DNA of 64,000 nucleotides from Malaya genurostris (Eukaryota > Arthropoda > Insecta > Diptera > Culicidae), in NCBI RefSeq assembly GCF_030247185.1, contig NC_080571.1, positions 5,639,001 through 5,703,000 of the forward strand, in the 5' to 3' direction. Below, in pieces: positions 1-12,169 of the stretch. Each line of letters opens with the position of its first letter. Within the stretch, counting starts at the first letter, position 1. Both the position numbers and the translations under genes were made by a program. Under the pieces are notes generated by a model. It worked only from the letters and a program-made list of their open reading frames with translations. It was not told the origin of the DNA and did no database searches.

Positions 1-583
1 CATAAAATTTTCTCATACATGTTTTCTTGGAAAACAATCAAATGTACAGTTTGCATATTGTTTGAAAAACTACGTGTACAATAAATTCAATTGTAGAATC
101 GTAGAAACAATATATTGAATCGATGAAAATGAAAAAAATCTTGTCAAGATACAATAAAATGTTTTGAAACCCATAGATCTAATTGTGAATCAATTGCTAT
201 GCTGTAAAATCAATGGTTTATTTTTTCACGGGTGTCGACTAGGCAAACGAGAAATTCTGTATATTGTGATTACTCTGATTTTTTCTAACAGTGTAGGTGT
301 TGCACAAGGTAGGTAGAAAAAATTGCGTTGTTCATTCGACTTTTCAGTCCAACCTCCTTTTGTCACCAGTGAGTCAAAACATCGTTCGTTTGATTTTGTT
401 TACCTGGATGCCGAAACAACCAATCAAAGAGTGCACAGAGAGGACACGATAGGTATTAACGCTGCTAAATGTTGTAAAAAATTATAGTTATCCCTTTTCC
501 GAAACTACCTGGTCGTTCACACGATTTTCATTGCGCATTCCAGAAATAGGCTGGCACTATTTAATCGATCTTCCGCTCAGATT
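1..583. other. No gene seen; AT-rich upstream region
   Basis: No convincing reading frame or RNA gene is visible here. The last part presumably holds the promoter and 5' UTR of the gene starting at 584, but I cannot point to a specific core promoter element. Confidence 0.4.
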
Positions 584-1189
584 ATGGCTGAACCAGGTAA
601 CATACAGAAAAATTCTTCGTTGAATGGAATTCGAATGGATTGCTTAGCGCAATTGGATTCTTCGTCCGAAGAGGAAGGATACGTATCGCCTTATTGTTGC
701 TCAAGTGATGAAGAACATGACCAATGTCACCGCAGGTTACTGGACGAATTGCCTGCTTTTTCCACCCAATCGCTATCGCCTTCAGGAAGATCTTTGTCGC
801 CGATTGATTTAGATACATCGCCTCCGAGACGTTCAATGAGTTCTACCTTCTACGGTACACCATTTGACAGTCCCAGCCAGTTAGCGACGGGAAGCGATTT
901 TGTGACGTTGGAAGAAATTCACGCCCGTATTGGAATGACTCCGCCAGCGGATGCCGACCGAAGCCGTTCAAGAAATTTGGAGACGATATTTGAGGACAAA
1001 TTTCTGGAGACTCCTCCTAGCAAGGAATTCGAAGCACGGAATAATCAGAACCTTCTACGTCGATCAGTGCGAAATCGGGTACTACTCGGCGTCTCGAATG
1101 GGAGCTGGACAAACGAAAAAACATCTCCATCCGTCGTTGGTGGTTTAAACAATCAGTTCGATGGTAAGCGTAGATTATCTTTGGACTAG
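584..1189 (+). CDS. Unrecognised Ser/acidic-rich intronless protein, 201 aa
   Basis: A single open frame opens with ATG at 584 and closes with TAG. The N-terminal half is low complexity: a DSSSEEEG acidic stretch around residue 26, several SP/TP sites (LSPSGRSLSP, TSPPRR) and a Cys pair. The C-terminal half has a denser block around residues 130-170 with LETIFED, ETPPSKEF and LLRRSVRNRVLLG. That block looks conserved in character and weakly recalls the C-terminal domain of PRR14/Tantalus proteins, but I cannot confirm this by eye. The SP/TP density suggests a disordered phospho-regulated, perhaps nuclear, protein (inference). A polyadenylation signal lies about 90 bp downstream, which supports a real transcript. 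The kinase gene on the same strand starts 250 bp after the stop. Confidence 0.65.
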   Translation: MAEPGNIQKNSSLNGIRMDCLAQLDSSSEEEGYVSPYCCSSDEEHDQCHRRLLDELPAFSTQSLSPSGRSLSPIDLDTSPPRRSMSSTFYGTPFDSPSQLATGSDFVTLEEIHARIGMTPPADADRSRSRNLETIFEDKFLETPPSKEFEARNNQNLLRRSVRNRVLLGVSNGSWTNEKTSPSVVGGLNNQFDGKRRLSLD

Positions 1190-1279
1190 GATTTGCGATA
1201 AGATTAGATAGATCTAATATTTTCCACTTAGTTTATAAGTGCCTTTTTGTCCGGAAGTAAATTGGAGGACTTTTTTTTA

Positions 1280-1285
1280 AATAAA
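1280..1285 (+). terminator. AATAAA polyadenylation signal
   Basis: An AATAAA hexamer lies 90 bp after the stop codon of the 201-aa gene, in a T- and A-rich 3' UTR. It fits the 3' end of that transcript. Confidence 0.5.
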
Positions 1286-1439
1286 AGATGAATTATATTT
1301 GAACTCTGAAGTAGTTTATTTCAAAAACAGCACATACTTATTTATTTAAAAGAAACTGCATACTTGGGTAAGCCTACTTTGGGACATCTGTCATCAATGC
1401 TCACGTCATTTGTTTTCAACATTATCGCGATCGGCAAAA

Positions 1440-4400
1440 ATGCCAGAATTTGACCTAAATGGTAAGTAATATCCGGATATTTTTTCACACAAATTTGAAA
1501 AATAATTGTACGTTTGTATAAGACTACAGAATATTGGAGAAAATCGGCGAGGGCTCCTTTTCCGAAGTATATCGAGTGAGGCATAAGCAAACCGGGCTCT
1601 TTTACGCGGCAAAAAAACTGAACAAAATTTACCAGGACACGGCAGAGGCACTGCAATGTTCGGAGATACAGGTTATGAAAGTGCTCGACTATCATCCTAA
1701 TGTGGTCAGCTTCGTGGATGTACTGCAGTAAGAAATTTTTATCTGTTCTTCCATTGTCAGATTCATTATCGTACAATAGATAAGGACAATGTTTTATGTA
1801 TTTATTTGACCCCACCGGTCGTTCATCAGTGTAGATACGGACTGGCGATCATGTACGTTCTAAGCTTGAATCAACCATGTTTTAGTGTCCGTTGGATTAT
1901 GATTCATGGTACACACAGCTGATTACATAGGATATCTGTCAGCTGATATTGGAATATGTCGTTTGTCATTTGGACATTTGATATAATTCTTACTATCGTT
2001 TTTGTCTTATGTGTTTGATGCAATGTCTAACGGTTTACAAACGGACGTTATCTACACAGATCTTTCCTCCGCTTTCGATATAATCAACCACGACATCACG
2101 GTTGCTAAGTTGGACAGACTTGGATTCAGTTCGAACATTCTTCGTTGGTTGCAGTCGTATCTTAGGAATCGTCGTTTAGCAGTTAAAATTGACGATCATA
2201 CTTCCGGAGAGTTCCTCGCATCATCCGGAATACCACAGGGTAGTCATCTAGGACCGTTAATATTTTTACTGTACTTCAATGATGTCAATTTTGCCTTGGA
2301 AGGTCCTCGCTTATCGTTTGCTGATGATGTCAAGATCTATCACATCATCCGCAACTTAGAAGACGTAGCCTTTCTCCAGCGGCAATTGGTAATCTTCGCA
2401 GATTGGTGTAAAGTTAACCGTATGATTGTAAATCCAGACAAATGCTCGGCCATTACGTTCACGAGGAGAAAAATGCCATTGCATGTCGAATACTTTCTGG
2501 ATGGGTCCTCGATTGGAAGATCTACTAGCGTTAAGGATCTTGGCGTCCATCTCGATGAGCAACTTACATTCAAGCATCACATCAGTTACATTGTAGCTAA
2601 AGCTTCCCGTAGCTTAGGATTCTTAATGAGAATAACTAAGCACTTCACAGACATACACTGTCTAAAATCGCTTTACTGCTCGCTTGTTCGTTCAACTCTC
2701 GAATATTGCTCGGCAGTTTGGAACCCATGCTACCTGAACGGTGCTCATAGAATTGAGGGAATACAGCGTAGATTCGTTCGCTTCGCTCTTCGTCGATTGC
2801 CGTGGACCGATCCTCATCAACTACCTAGTTATGAAAGTCGCGGGTTATTAATGGGTCTCGACACATTACAAGTGCGACGAGAATTATCACGCGCTTTGAT
2901 AATAGCAGATATATTCAACGGTAGGATCGACTGTCCCGTTTTGCTCAACGAAATTAATATTAATGTGCGACCCAGAGCTCTCCGCAACAGTGCTTTTCTT
3001 CGACTTCCTATACGACGTACCAACTATGGCGCAAACGGTTCTATTATTGGTTTACAGAGATCGTTCAACCGCGTTTCATCTGGGTATGATTTTAATGTGT
3101 CACGAAGCAGAATACGTACAAATTTTCTGAATATTATTAGGAATTATCATTAGGACCAAATTGTGTCTGTTGATTGTAAATAAATAAATAAATAAATAAG
3201 ATATGGACGATAGAAATAAGAAATTCAAAAGTATGATAGGTCATTCAGTACTACACCAAATGACAACTGGAACATCAAACACTGAGTAAATTTTATACAA
3301 TTTTTCCCGCCCCCGGCGAATGACCATTAACGGTTAGTGGTTTTTGTTAGTGGTTTAATCCAAACCATTGCATTTCCGTTAGTAATATATGAAGAGGTCA
3401 GATTCCAAAATGCTGGTGACGCGCAACATTGTGCCATTGGGGTGCAAGTGCTTAAGTAAACATGCGTTTATTTGACCGAAGGTCGTTTGGTATACCGTCA
3501 TTTGGCAAACCATGGTTTCTTTTCCATAAATACGTTTATTTCTTCAGGAAATTTACATAAGTTTTTCTTCGCCGTAGCATCTCTTTTACATAGAATTCTT
3601 ATCCTAATATAATACTAATATAGTCACAACGGTTTGAGTTTAATAAAACATATTCCTCTTATTTTTTTAAATATCATATTATTTGAACCAAACGATTAAC
3701 TGCTATAAATTATAAAATAAGCTGAAAGTTGTTGATTTCATAACCGATTTCGAGTTTGTTTTTATCAGCACATCATTTTTATTAAAGTTTTGCTATTGGA
3801 TGAACTAATGGACGCAGTAGGAGTCAGAACTTAGACTCAAAAGGGTCAATTATTAAATTGAAACTTCAATTGTCTTTGTGAAATGATAGAAAAGTTTCAT
3901 GTAAGAAAGGTCACGACAAGCAAGAATGTCTCGAGTTGAGACATTGGATGGTCTACCTTGGGTACGCAAAGAATTTATTAGTTGAGATCTGACATCACGA
4001 AACTCCACACATGTCCAAACGACATGATCAATATTGCGATAACCTTCGCCACAAGCACAAGTCACGCAAAGTCCAATTCGAAGGAGATGTGCATCTAACG
4101 TGTCACTACATGAGTCTGGACATCACACGAATGAAATCCCTACTCACATTCAGTTCCCTGAACAATGCCTTTGTAGATATTTTAGGAATAATTGAGTGCA
4201 TCCACCGATCCAGATCATCTTTATCCCAAGAAGCTTGCCAGCTGGCAAGTGTTCTTTGGCGAGACGCGCTATAGAATTCGTTGAAAGCAATTGGTCTCGC
4301 ATAAATTTCACCCTCAACAGCACCACGTTTGGCTAAAATATCGGGTCTTGCATTGCCTGGAATGGAGCAATGAGCCGGGACCCATACTATTGGGACCCAA

Positions 4401-7232
4401 ACTGATTATAATTATTATTCAATATGTCGTTCAGGCACTGTTTTATTTTGTCCAAGCAAAACGGTTCATTTTTGCCAGCAGCCTTTGAGCGAATGGCTTC
4501 AATTGCACTCAGACTATCTGTGAAGAGGAAATAATGATGTTCCGGGATTCCACGCACTTCGCGCTGCATGGATGTGTCGAAAAATAACGTTGAGTCAGTA
4601 ACATGAAAACGATGGTTTAGCATAAAGTAATTTGGTATTGTGGTCGTTTGGTTTAACGGTCGATTAGTACAAGGTTGTTTGTCATTATATACAAAAACAA
4701 ACATACTCATTGATTTATCTAAGCTCTTCTGTAAATCTATTTTGTTTAGCATGAACTAGTGTCTTCATAAACTAATTTGTGATGTGACGTGATAATGCAT
4801 TTCTCTTGTCATTACAATATATTCATTGAAAAATAGGAACCCTTAATTAGCCTAATTTGACAGATCCAATAATTTCCAAAATAATTCCGCTATTTCATAA
4901 AAGTATGCTTTTCGCACACGTCGCTTATTCGGTAACCAAAAGTATCAAAAATTATACAGAAACCAAAAATATCAAATGCTATACTATTGAAATTGTCTAA
5001 GTCTGTCGAAATGAGTTAAGTTTTCTCTGAAAAAATGGTGTGGCTTGTCGGTTTCTTTATTTATTCGTTTATATCATACCATGCCTGAAAATACTGTGCG
5101 GTTAGAAATGCGGTTTGTCGGTTTCGTCACTTCTACGATTATATCTCCGGAACAGACTATTTTTGGATGTCACTCGAACCGTTATTAGCGGAACCATACA
5201 TACACACAGGCGCACTTATACAGACGCGCTTTTTCGGCTATTTTTTATTAGCTCTTTAGAGCAAAGTTAAACATATTTGAACGACTGAATGCAAAAGTCG
5301 GATAAGTGCAACTTAGTTTGGAAAACCCGTTTAAGGTTTTTTGAATGCAAAAACCGGATAAAAACATTGAGAGCAAAAACCGGACATGGACTTGCAATGC
5401 AAGAATCGTTTAAAACATCTTTTTTGCAAGAACCGGACAGAAAAACTTTGAATGCAAAAACCGGACAAAAACTTAACCGGTTATTCCAAAACAAGTGTAT
5501 TTATCCGGTTTTTGCATTCAAAGTTTTTACCGACTGTCGCTGTGGACGAAGCATGGTTTGTTTGTTTGTTACGGGCAACTTGATCTATGCTGCGTTCTCA
5601 CAGCGGCAGTTTGTAAAAACTTTGAATGCATTGCAAAGTCCATGTCCGGTTTTTGCTCTCAATGTTTTTTTGCATTCAAAAATACAAACGTGTTTTCGAA
5701 ACTAAGTTGGACTTATCCGATTTTTGCTTTCAGCCGTTCATATAATGTACGAGCTGTCTCATAAAAAAAGTTAGGGATTCGAACCATTTAATGCGGTTTG
5801 ATTATGTCAATCGGATTTAATATCAAGCTGTTTCGAAAGATAAGCTCTTGTATGGAAAATTCGAACTCAATCGAGCTACAGATTGCAAAATTTCCTATTC
5901 GATCGAAACAATCCGATTCGAACGAAATACAGAATCGGGGCTCAGGGGCTTGTTAGTTATATCACCTATCGACGATTGGTTCGATGTACAATTATCTTAC
6001 AAAATACTGTCTGCGATTCATTTTTTCTATCATCCTTTCCATCGTGCAGTGATGAATTAAACGGTTATTTAACTCTCGTGATGGAGCTAATGGACATGAG
6101 CATATACGACTTTATAAAAACCCGCAAACGCTGCTTGTCGGAGAAACGTGTTAGACGATTCCTATTTCAAATCGTTTGCGGACTACACCATCTTCATCGG
6201 AACGGGATTTTTCATCGGGATATCAAACCAGAGAATATTCTGATTAAGATTCCTCATAAGCTTAAAGAAAGTGTAAGTCCAATCTTAATAAGTGTTGAGA
6301 AGCAATATAATACATTTGAAAAATTTACGATTTAGGAACTCGTGCAACTGGCAGACTTTGGTTCGATCTGCAGTATCACGCAACAGCCACCATTTTCCGC
6401 GTATATTTCGACCCGCTGGTACCGGTCACCGGAATGTCTGCTTACGTCCGGCTACTATGGACCGAAAATGGACATTTGGGCCGTCGGATGTTGTTTTTAT
6501 GAAATGCTGACACTCAATCCGCTTTTCCCCGGTGAGAACGAACTGGATCAGCTGGATAGAATCCATGAGGTACTTGGATCTCCATCTGCTGCAGTGTTAG
6601 CTAAATTCAGGCATATGAATCCAGTGAATTTCGAATTCCCGAAGAGAAAACCCATTGATTTCCGAAGCCATATTCCACTACTTAGTCACTACGGAGTCGA
6701 TGTGCTGACGAGGATGTTGTGTTATGTCCCGGACACTAGAATAGGCACCTCCAAACTGTTGCAACACTTGTACTTTGAAGACCTACGGTAATTACACAAA
6801 TACTTCGCTCAACCAAGATCTGTTTCGATAAACTAGTTAATATTTCTTTTAGAAAAACCAAGAAAAATTCCCGTCTTTCGTCTTCTATGCAAAGTCTGGA
6901 CAATAAAGGCGATGGTCCACATAACAATATGAGTCCTCGTAGAAAGAACACTAAAGGGGTAATGCTGTAAAAAAATCTATGTCCCGATCATCCCCTTTTA
7001 ACCTTCTTCTATTCAGTCAATTGGTAGCACGGAGTCGTTCGATCGCACTCTACAAAGCAATGGAAGCAGCGTACTGACGTCTTACTCCAACTTCCGCCCA
7101 ACTGCCATCGGTTGCAAAGCCACATTGACTGCGGAAATGATGAAGAACAAAAACCTGGAAAGAATGTGGGGAATGAATCCGAGTCCGGGAAAAACGCGAC
7201 TAGGCTTGCAGATTCACGCCAGCAGAATGTGA
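1440..7232 (+). CDS. MOK: MOK/RAGE-type Ser/Thr protein kinase, 407 aa, six coding exons
   Basis: Exons 1440-1461, 1523-1727, 6050-6272, 6336-6787, 6853-6958 and 7017-7232 join in phase into 407 residues. The kinase domain spans about residues 9-300: glycine loop GEGSFSEV (16-23), the VAIK-type lysine in AAKK (Lys38), HRDIKPEN (131-138), DFG (157-159) and WYRSPE. The segment ELMDMSIYDFI, the LHRNGIFHRD stretch and PLFPGENELDQ are typical of MOK (MAPK/MAK/MRK overlapping kinase) rather than MAK/ICK. Family members act in the CMGC group and are linked to cilia. The activation-loop TEY expected in MOK reads SAY here, and APE reads SPE. The C-terminal tail (300-407) is basic and Ser-rich with no recognised domain. 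The first coding exon is only 22 nt. Intron 2 is 4.3 kb and full of mobile elements; all other introns are under 70 nt. AATAAA occurs at 7481. Confidence 0.88.
1998..3199 (+). mobile_element. 5'-truncated non-LTR retrotransposon (RT C-terminal half), copy 1
   Basis: An open frame from about 2002 to 3153 encodes the C-terminal 383 residues of a reverse transcriptase. Visible motifs are the palm block SSAFDIINHD, SGIPQGSHLGP, the catalytic FADDVKIY and the thumb region with LGVHLDEQ. The style resembles the CR1/Jockey/L2 group; I do not assign the clade. The element ends in a (TAAA)n tail at 3180-3199. No endonuclease or ORF1 is present, so it is strongly 5'-truncated. It lies in intron 2 of the MOK gene in sense orientation. 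A second copy at 34806-36003 encodes the same 383 residues and starts at the same base. Confidence 0.9.
3853..4640 (-). pseudogene. Decayed I-clade retrotransposon fragment (RNase H and tail)
   Basis: On the minus strand, broken frames resemble the 3' part of the I-clade element at 14.6-20.6 kb. They include a DTSM-REV-GIPE stretch, an RNase H block FTDSLSAIEAIRS, an RPI-FNEFYS-SRQ-TLASWQ segment, and the C-terminal ACGEGY--IDHVVWTCVE-RD motif. The first RNase H Asp region appears deleted, and stop codons and frameshifts interrupt the frame. It is an old fragment in MOK intron 2. Confidence 0.75.
5278..5740. repeat. Foldback (long inverted-repeat) element, about 460 bp
   Basis: The first ~50 bases (from TGAACGACTGAATGC) are matched in reverse complement by the last ~50 (ending GCTTTCAGCCGTTCA). 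Inner segments also pair, for example GAGAGCAAAAACCGGACATG against CATGTCCGGTTTTTGCTCTC. Within each arm the motif GCAAAAACCGGA recurs several times, so the arms themselves are built of short repeats. No transposase is visible; this is a non-autonomous foldback or MITE-like element in MOK intron 2. Confidence 0.75.
5845..5945. repeat. Dispersed repeat, related copy at about 31480-31570
   Basis: About 90 bases ending in AATACAGAATCGGGG match, with substitutions, a stretch near 31.5 kb ending AATACAAAATCGGGG. Shared features are GTATGRAAAA, an AATCGA-rich centre and the CGAAAYAATCCG block. Short diverged copies of an unnamed repeat. Confidence 0.5.
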
Positions 7233-7825
7233 CGACGACAACGACGCCAAGTGATGGAACAGTTATTTTCCTTCCATAGCAAGTGATCAATTTTTTTTAT
7301 TTTTATAGGCACATATTTTTTACACTCATATTGTAAACTCAGTACATTTTATTTTGTTACGCTTGGCGCTTATCCACAAATGCAAATTAATTTTAAATCA
7401 CACGATGAGTCAACTCTCAGCATCGTCTTTCAATTTGTCTTGTGTAAAAATGCGAAAAACGAGCAATAATCAACTTTGAAAATAAAAATCGACAGAATGA
7501 AGTTTCTGTATGATTGTTCTTTTTTATCAGGTACACGTGTTTGGTACTGAAACTACTGCACAAATTTAACTTACATTAATTTAAAGTTTAACCGTCATAA
7601 GAAAAAAAACAAAATGGCAGGATTAATATAAAAAAGGAACAAAATAACAGTTATACTTCAATACAAGGGAGAAATCTTGTTTTTGGTTACAAAAATAAAT
7701 TCAAAATTTAATGGGATACCCATTCTCGTTAAAGTTTTCAGCGATAACTCCCCTGCACGGCTTCAACGCACTGCTGGTGATGGGCAAAACGCGGGAAATG
7801 CAACTCTGTTAGCCGTTGGAAACCA
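7233..7825. other. Intergenic 3' UTR region
   Basis: This holds the 3' ends of two convergent genes, the kinase (+) and the N4BP2-like gene (-). It is AT-rich, with an AATAAA for the plus-strand gene at 7481. No other gene is seen. Confidence 0.4.
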
Positions 7826-10800
7826 TCAGTCGTTCCAGCATGTCAGCATTGTTGTATAGTTTGATTTTCAGGAACCCTGGATTCAGTTCTACGCACCTGC
7901 AAAGAGTGTGATTGAAATGTGATTATTGGCAGTAGTCGGTAGTCGTGCACACTACAATCGTCATTTTTGAACGAATCGTTGGTTCGCAAATGGATTCAGA
8001 TAAAATTTGCATCCTGAAGATAATCATGATTACTTCTTGTTCATCAAATGTGGCACGACATACAATTGATTATCTTTCAGCGTATGTCCAAAGCTACTTG
8101 TATAAAACCAAACAATAATCGTGTTACCAGAGATGTTAGATAGAAATTTAAAATATTCTCAAGCGAATTGGTTTAGCGAACAAAACAATAAACGAGTCTG
8201 TAATTTTTTACAAATGTCTGCCAAAGTCTTGATTCTCAAAAGTTTGAACCTTGCTATTTTAGTTTGTCAGGAAATTACCAGCTGCTACATTCTCCCACAA
8301 ATAAAGGAAACTTACCTCAGTCCCAAATCTCGCAGCATAGCCTTCACTCGGTGCTTAATGATAGGGATACCGTCTGCCGAATGCAAACCGCGCCCGGTGA
8401 TAATGAACAGTTCTTTGTACTGTTGCTGTCGAGACCGCAGTCGTCCGGCTTGTTCCGCTAAAAAGATCTCCAAACACCTAAGAGCTTCCTCGGAGTGTAG
8501 ATAATGCAAATCCAGCACATCGGCATTATTCAGCGTTAGTTTGTGTACTTCCATGATCGCATTCGAGGCCCTACTATTGTACATATCGATCTTTGTTCGA
8601 TGCAACCGTGCAATCTGGGCGTAGTATTCGGCCACCCCAGCCATTCCCCGTTGAATGGCATTGCGCGCTTTCTCGTGACATTCATTCTTCAGTTCCTGAT
8701 GGTGTTGTGCCAGATTGCGACACTCTTCGGCTGTTTTCAGATGCAGGTTGATGGCGTCTTCGCCAGTTATTCGACCGCTAGTGTCCTGCTCAATAAAGTT
8801 ATCTGTAGTCAGTGTAATAAGAGCGGAAGTTGGTTTGTGTTTTTCCGTTTCTGTTCGTTTTAATAGAGCTTCTCGTTCACGAGCCACTTGATCACGCAAT
8901 TGTTCCGGAATCGAGTTGTTCAGCACCTTCACCGTATCATGAAATTTATTGTCATGTGCATGTAGAATTTCCGTCAGTACAGAATGTTCTACAGTGGGGA
9001 ACATTTCAGCTAGCTTCTGGCGAGTCATTTGGGAGGCCAAATCTTGCGGGACTTGTTTTATCCAGCCATTGATCTCATTGCGATACGCCTTTAGAGCGTT
9101 TTCCATTTCGATTATGTCATTCAGATCCGGAGCATCTATGTTGTTGGAAGGTTGTTTGAATAAGACAGGATACCTTTGTTGAGTTTCTAATTGCTGGGCA
9201 ACTTGAGCATCTTTTTTGATTGTACATAGCTTTTTCTCTTCGCTCAGACTGTACATGGTATCCATGAAGGCAAGATACAGCTGTTCGGCCATTTCAGTGC
9301 TTACAAATACCTTCGTCTGTTCTTTAGTTAGTTCATCAACTGAAAACGATTTCAGTGCATGTTTACTTTTAAAAATTTCATGAAGTTGTCTGATAAGATC
9401 TAATCCTAATGTAACTTCGAGAACCTCTGGAACCGGTTCCCTTTGTTCTTCTGTGCTAACAATTCCATTTTCTACAGAGTTCCGATTGGCTTCTTCCTTA
9501 CTTATGATTCCTTTCGCTGCCCGAATTTGCTGAATGTGATCGGAGTAGTGTTCCTTTCCCAACACTACAAACGCTTCTAATTGTTTCTTTGCCTGTTGCA
9601 AATCTCCCGACAACATTTTATCTTTCTTTCGATTGGTGTTACGCGGCGATCCCGAACTCACCGCAAATCGGTCCGTTTCGCATTCTACGCCAGTTCCTCC
9701 TGTATTGCCACTTGAGAGTACTTGCAGAGGTTGTGGCTCATTGCAATCACAATCCAAGTGACCATCTTCGGCAGCTTTATCTGATTCGGGTTTGTCTTGT
9801 TCAAAATCATACATCTTCTGTTCTTCTATTAGCAAATTTGCCGTCCAGTCGCCATCTCCGTCGCATTTTTCGAACAGATCCCACAAATACTGTGCCGGAA
9901 TTTGAGGATATAGGTTGCAAATCTCCGAGAAACTTGTATTCTCATTTTTACAACCTCTTCGATGTTTCACAAGTTCAATTCTTTGATTGTCGGATTTTTT
10001 CTTATTGTTCTGTTTGACTGGTGTTACACCGACAGAATTCTCCGGTGTGCGCCACTCAGCTGGTATTGACACGTTCGACAACGAGAAATTACTTTTATCT
10101 GGGATGGGCATTTTTTCAGAGCGCTTATGTCGGGGAGTTTGTTCTGCAAAAGTAGCAGATTCCAATACCTTCTCGTTAGTATTAGATTTAGACCAAAATT
10201 TTGCACTCTCTTCATTATAGGGCTCCCAGCTAGCTTCAACATCTGACGGCCATCTCCATTCAGATTCTTCACTTTCACCATTCAATGAGATTGATTCCAC
10301 AGCAAGAACTTCATTTTGATTCTCGATCGTTGAAACACTTTTACAGGCAGTGGCAGCAAACATGTGTTTCGGTGTTTGTCGCGGTGGTTTCGGTATGGGT
10401 TTATCCATCTGATTTTCAGATTCAGTCGCAATATTCTGAGTAGAAAGTTGTCCTTCATTTGGTTGCATCGAAGACCACGGAATCCACTGACCGAAATTCG
10501 TCGTCCCTGTATTGTCGTTGTCTTCTTTGTGAACTATATTTTTAACGGATTCCTAAAGAAATGATGGTGTGATCAACCAAAGATCGTTTAAAGTTAATAA
10601 AATCATACCTCATGTAGTAAGTCTTCCTTCACGATTGGAAAATGTCTCATTTTCGGTGGAAACTCCAATACATGATGTAAATTGCACAGTTTGTACAACT
10701 CAGCCGTGTTCTTCAATATTTCGTAGTTTCCAAGAATCACCTTTATCTTATGTTCCGGTACCTCGTGAATGTTCTTGGCAGCCAATCTTTTGGCATTGTT

Positions 10801-11648
10801 TTTCCAGTGTGTCACCGGTTCCATAACTTCCAAGTGATATCCGTATTCAGCAGCAATAGAAACGTATGCGTACATTTCCCACAACTTAATGTTAGTATTA
10901 TCTACGACTATTGGGCTCCACCCATCACGAGCTTTTGCACGGACGTTATTATGGTTATATCGATGGGCGTCTTCTATTCGATCAGCCCGATACCTGTATA
11001 CTCCATTAACTAGAAAATAATCATCTGCACTAAAAATGTGATTTCGATAATCGCCATTTCTAAGTGTTTTGTCGATCAGAACTCGCGATAGATAAGATTT
11101 GCCTGAACCAGGGGCACCGCGCATCAGCACCATTACCCTGTAACCTTGATTAATACGCTCAACAGTACTTCCGAAATTTGGAGGGCACTGATCGCTCCGA
11201 CGATTCGCATGTTTCGGAACAGATTGTGTTTGGGAGACAATACCGAAAGATTGATTGCCTTTTTGAAGAAACGACGCGAAATTCTGACATTGCCCCGAGT
11301 TCACTGTTTGGGGAAGGCTTTTCTTGATCGCTCCAGTCGCAGTCTGCGTGTTTGATTCTGCTACCGAAGTTGGAAAACCTACTTGTTCGGTTTGACACAG
11401 CTGAACTTCAGTTCCGCATTTCTCCTGATCAGTCAAGAGCGCTTCGATGCATGCTTCCACTGTAACAATTTGAAAATTGTTTGTTTACAAAAGATCTCTT
11501 TTGACTCCATTACTCAAGAGGGACTAAAGTCCTCCTACAAGCACTTACAATCATTGTTGAATCGTCGCATTGTTGTTTGAATTCTTCCCAATTCAATGTA
11601 ATCACCAAACATATCAGTTAAATGCGCCAATATTTCGTCACTTTGCAT
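7826..11648 (-). CDS. N4BP2: N4BP2-like protein: CUE domains, P-loop kinase, DUF1771, Smr; 1085 aa
   Basis: Minus-strand exons 11648-11549, 11459-10609, 10552-8316 and 7895-7826 join in phase to 1085 residues. An N-terminal CUE-type fold (about residues 5-42; EILAHLTDMF and EACIEALL) is split by intron 1. A P-loop NTPase follows with Walker A GAPGSGKS (148-155), FSADDYF and VVDNTNI, like the polynucleotide-kinase-type domain of N4BP2. Further CUE/UBA-like helices appear in exon 3 (ICNLYPQIPAQYLWDLF and LAEMFPTVEHSVLTEIL). Residues about 925-985 match DUF1771, and the C-terminus is an Smr domain with LDLHYLH (997-1003) and GRGLHS (1037-1042). In mammals N4BP2 binds Nedd4 and Bcl-3; the Smr domain has nicking or RNase activity in related proteins such as Cue2 and NONU-1 (family knowledge). 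The order of domains is the N4BP2 order. No disabling change is seen. Confidence 0.9.
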
Positions 11649-12169
11649 GTCTTTGATTTATTCGAATGTCGTCACCAACTGAGCTTTTGTTATTTCAAGG
11701 TTGAAATACTTTACACACGTTACAACAATAGAGCCGTACGTCACATTAATGGAATACGACTGAAGTGTATTCGAGCAAAACTTCTGCTACAATACAACTG
11801 TTTATATAAATTGACTAGACGTATAAACGAGTTCAATCTGACTTTCTTATTCTTCCCACTTCCCGCTAGAAAATCGGTGGTGATGCGAAAGGCACAGCTG
11901 ATTCACAAATAATAAGTAAACGTTCACATGCTTTAATTTTTGTTAGTAACTCAACTGTTGATTGTCAGATACGTCGAACAGGATTGCCAGGTCATTTTTT
12001 GTTTCTGGGCTTTAGTCTGAAAAATCTGCACTCAGAAAAATACAGTAACGATATCAGATTATTCACCATCTGTATTGTAATAAGCACTAGAACAAAAACT
12101 TTACTACTTGACTATACTATTTATCTTTATGACTTTTCTGGCGTGGTAATTCTGACAGTCATTAAAATA
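11649..12169. other. Intergenic, no gene seen
   Basis: Upstream of the N4BP2-like gene. Short frames here lack recognisable domains. A promoter for the minus-strand gene is presumably near 11650-11750 but no motif is clear. Confidence 0.35.

Noticed and set aside
5755..5800. tRNA-like T-arm (minus strand GGTTCGAATCCC)
   Set aside because: No matching acceptor stem, D-arm or anticodon arm can be folded around it.
9589..10017. Plus-strand 142-codon frame
   Set aside because: Shadow of the N4BP2-like exon on the opposite strand; no domain.
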